Source: Candidatus Lucifugimonas marina
GTDB lineage: Bacteria; Chloroflexota; Dehalococcoidia; Lucifugimonadales; Lucifugimonadaceae
DNA length: 64,000 nucleotides
Reading direction: 5' to 3'
Assembly: GCA_029593915.1 (NCBI GenBank)
Contig: CP046147.1
Location: 2,961,001 to 3,025,000, forward strand
This document shows, in pieces, positions 63,359 to 64,000 of this stretch; the stretch's first letter is position 1, and each line of letters opens with the position of its first letter. The position numbers were made by a program, and so were the translations under genes. The notes beneath the pieces are model-generated. The model made no database searches, was not told the DNA's origin, and worked only from the letters and a program-made list of their open reading frames with translations.

Positions 63359-63378
63359 CTCCCTCCTTCGGGAGGGAG
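63359..63378 (-). promoter_or_regulatory. Hairpin containing the SD of the MFS gene
   Basis: On the minus strand CTCCCTCC-CGAA-GGAGGGAG ends 4 nt before the ATG; the 3' arm holds the GGAGG ribosome site. An 8-bp stem would block ribosome binding unless opened. Confidence 0.65.
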
Positions 63379-63489
63379 TTAGAGGAAGAGCAGATGTGAT
63401 CCTGAGGACGAATGTTCACCCGGATCGTGAAGTCAAAGTTTGGCAAATCGAGGGCAGTGTACGCCTGCCCTCGATGCATTGCCTACTAT

Positions 63490-64000
63490 TTAGCTCACCC
63501 GCTCAAGCGTACTGTGTGCCAAATCAAGCATCCAACGAGAATCCCATTCTTTTTGATCGCTGGTGGGACCGTTGTGAACGCTCACGAGATTTTCACCGAT
63601 ACGCAGAACAACCATCGAGCCAATTCCGCCCTGATCTATAGTTGCAGTCAGCCAGTCTCCAGTTCGGTCGAGCTGTTCTTCAAACTCGATGCCACCCTGT
63701 GAAAATTGACTTCGTAACACGTCGTAGTGATCGGCTGCAGCCTCCACATCGCTCATCAAAATCAAAGCCACCGAAACTGAATGCTCATTCAAATCGCTTG
63801 CGTACCAAGCAGTGCACATCGTCTCGACAGCAGAGTTATCAGCCTTCGCAGAATCGGTAGCTGAGTGCGTTTTGATCTCAAACGGTTCTGGCGCCGGCGG
63901 GAGTACGTTCTCGCAGGAATCAGGATTCAGCACGCCCTCTGCTAGAGGCAAACCATCCGACACTTCCAGGTTATCGACTTCGGCAGGATCTCTTATCAAC
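63490..64000 (-). CDS. Probable lipoprotein-type domain (5' partial)
   Basis: The frame runs off the right edge, so the N-terminus and any signal are missing. It has Cys in PDSCENVLP and ETMCTAWYA. The C-terminus GGIGSMVVLRIGENLVSVHN parallels the lipoprotein at 843-1475 (GGIGAIVVYTFGSTFVSMSS), and both have VSVALILM/ITLSLVQF-like strands before it. Ends 135 bp from the MFS gene upstream region. Function unknown. Confidence 0.6.
   Translation of the reverse strand, partial: LIRDPAEVDNLEVSDGLPLAEGVLNPDSCENVLPPAPEPFEIKTHSATDSAKADNSAVETMCTAWYASDLNEHSVSVALILMSDVEAAADHYDVLRSQFSQGGIEFEEQLDRTGDWLTATIDQGGIGSMVVLRIGENLVSVHNGPTSDQKEWDSRWMLDLAHSTLERVS

Overview
The window looks like chromosomal DNA of a free-living, probably aquatic bacterium of the Chloroflexota (SAR202/Dehalococcoidia-like). 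This placement is inferred from gene content: sugar-acid enzymes of the enolase superfamily, many lipoproteins, GroES/GroEL, a YhaO/YhaN-type nuclease pair, moderate GC content, and above all an archaellum gene cluster in an otherwise bacterial genome. No rRNA, tRNA, CRISPR array or insertion sequence was found.

Layout. 1-9.9 kb: the end of a GAF/winged-helix regulator, a lipoprotein, an M24 peptidase-fold protein, two paralogous PKD/DUF4349-type surface lipoproteins (one interrupted by a stop codon), an aldo/keto reductase, a tandem pair of uronate-dehydrogenase-like proteins and a globin. 10-24 kb: a metabolic region with a transporter, 2-hydroxyacid dehydrogenase, aldose epimerase, acyl-CoA synthetase, an interrupted carbohydrate-active lipoprotein, a TIM-barrel isomerase, an SDR, an enolase-superfamily dehydratase and an S9 peptidase. 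24-42 kb: the archaellum region. It starts with a divergent LuxR-type response regulator and six tandem archaellin genes (arlB1-6), most with their own promoter, long structured leader and terminator. Next come a coiled-coil microprotein, an ArlC/D/E-like acidic protein, a terminator, and a second operon: arlG, a small membrane protein, two arlF-like genes, arlH, arlI, arlJ, an acidic microprotein and a soluble hybrid histidine kinase. Two more response regulators follow. 42-50.7 kb: a cupin, an exported Gly/His-rich protein, a methyltransferase, a sugar-acid aldolase/dehydratase pair, groES-groEL behind an unusual CIRCE-like operator, and a Na+/H+ antiporter-rhodanese fusion whose rhodanese catalytic position is an in-frame UGA. 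50.7-64 kb: a methyltransferase, a lipoprotein, a YhaO/YhaN (SbcDC-like) pair, an acetyltransferase, a DUF5343-like gene facing a ParB-like gene across an array of ATTCCAAA repeats, a candidate structured RNA, an amidohydrolase, a response regulator, an MFS transporter and a partial lipoprotein.

How the parts work together. The archaellum region should encode a complete rotary filament apart from the class III prepilin peptidase (ArlK/PibD type), which is not in the window: filament subunits (ArlB), stator/anchor proteins (ArlF, ArlG), cytosolic ring components (ArlC/D/E-like), motor ATPase and regulator (ArlI, ArlH) and membrane platform (ArlJ). The kinase and three response regulators around it probably connect its expression or switching to a sensed signal. 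The uronate dehydrogenases, two enolase-superfamily enzymes and the DHDPS-family lyase fit oxidative breakdown of sugar acids. The features I consider least expected are the archaellum in a bacterium with its shared archaellin promoter and leader design, the possible selenocysteine in the antiporter-rhodanese, the extended CIRCE, and the ParB-like gene with its repeat array and neighbouring structured RNA.
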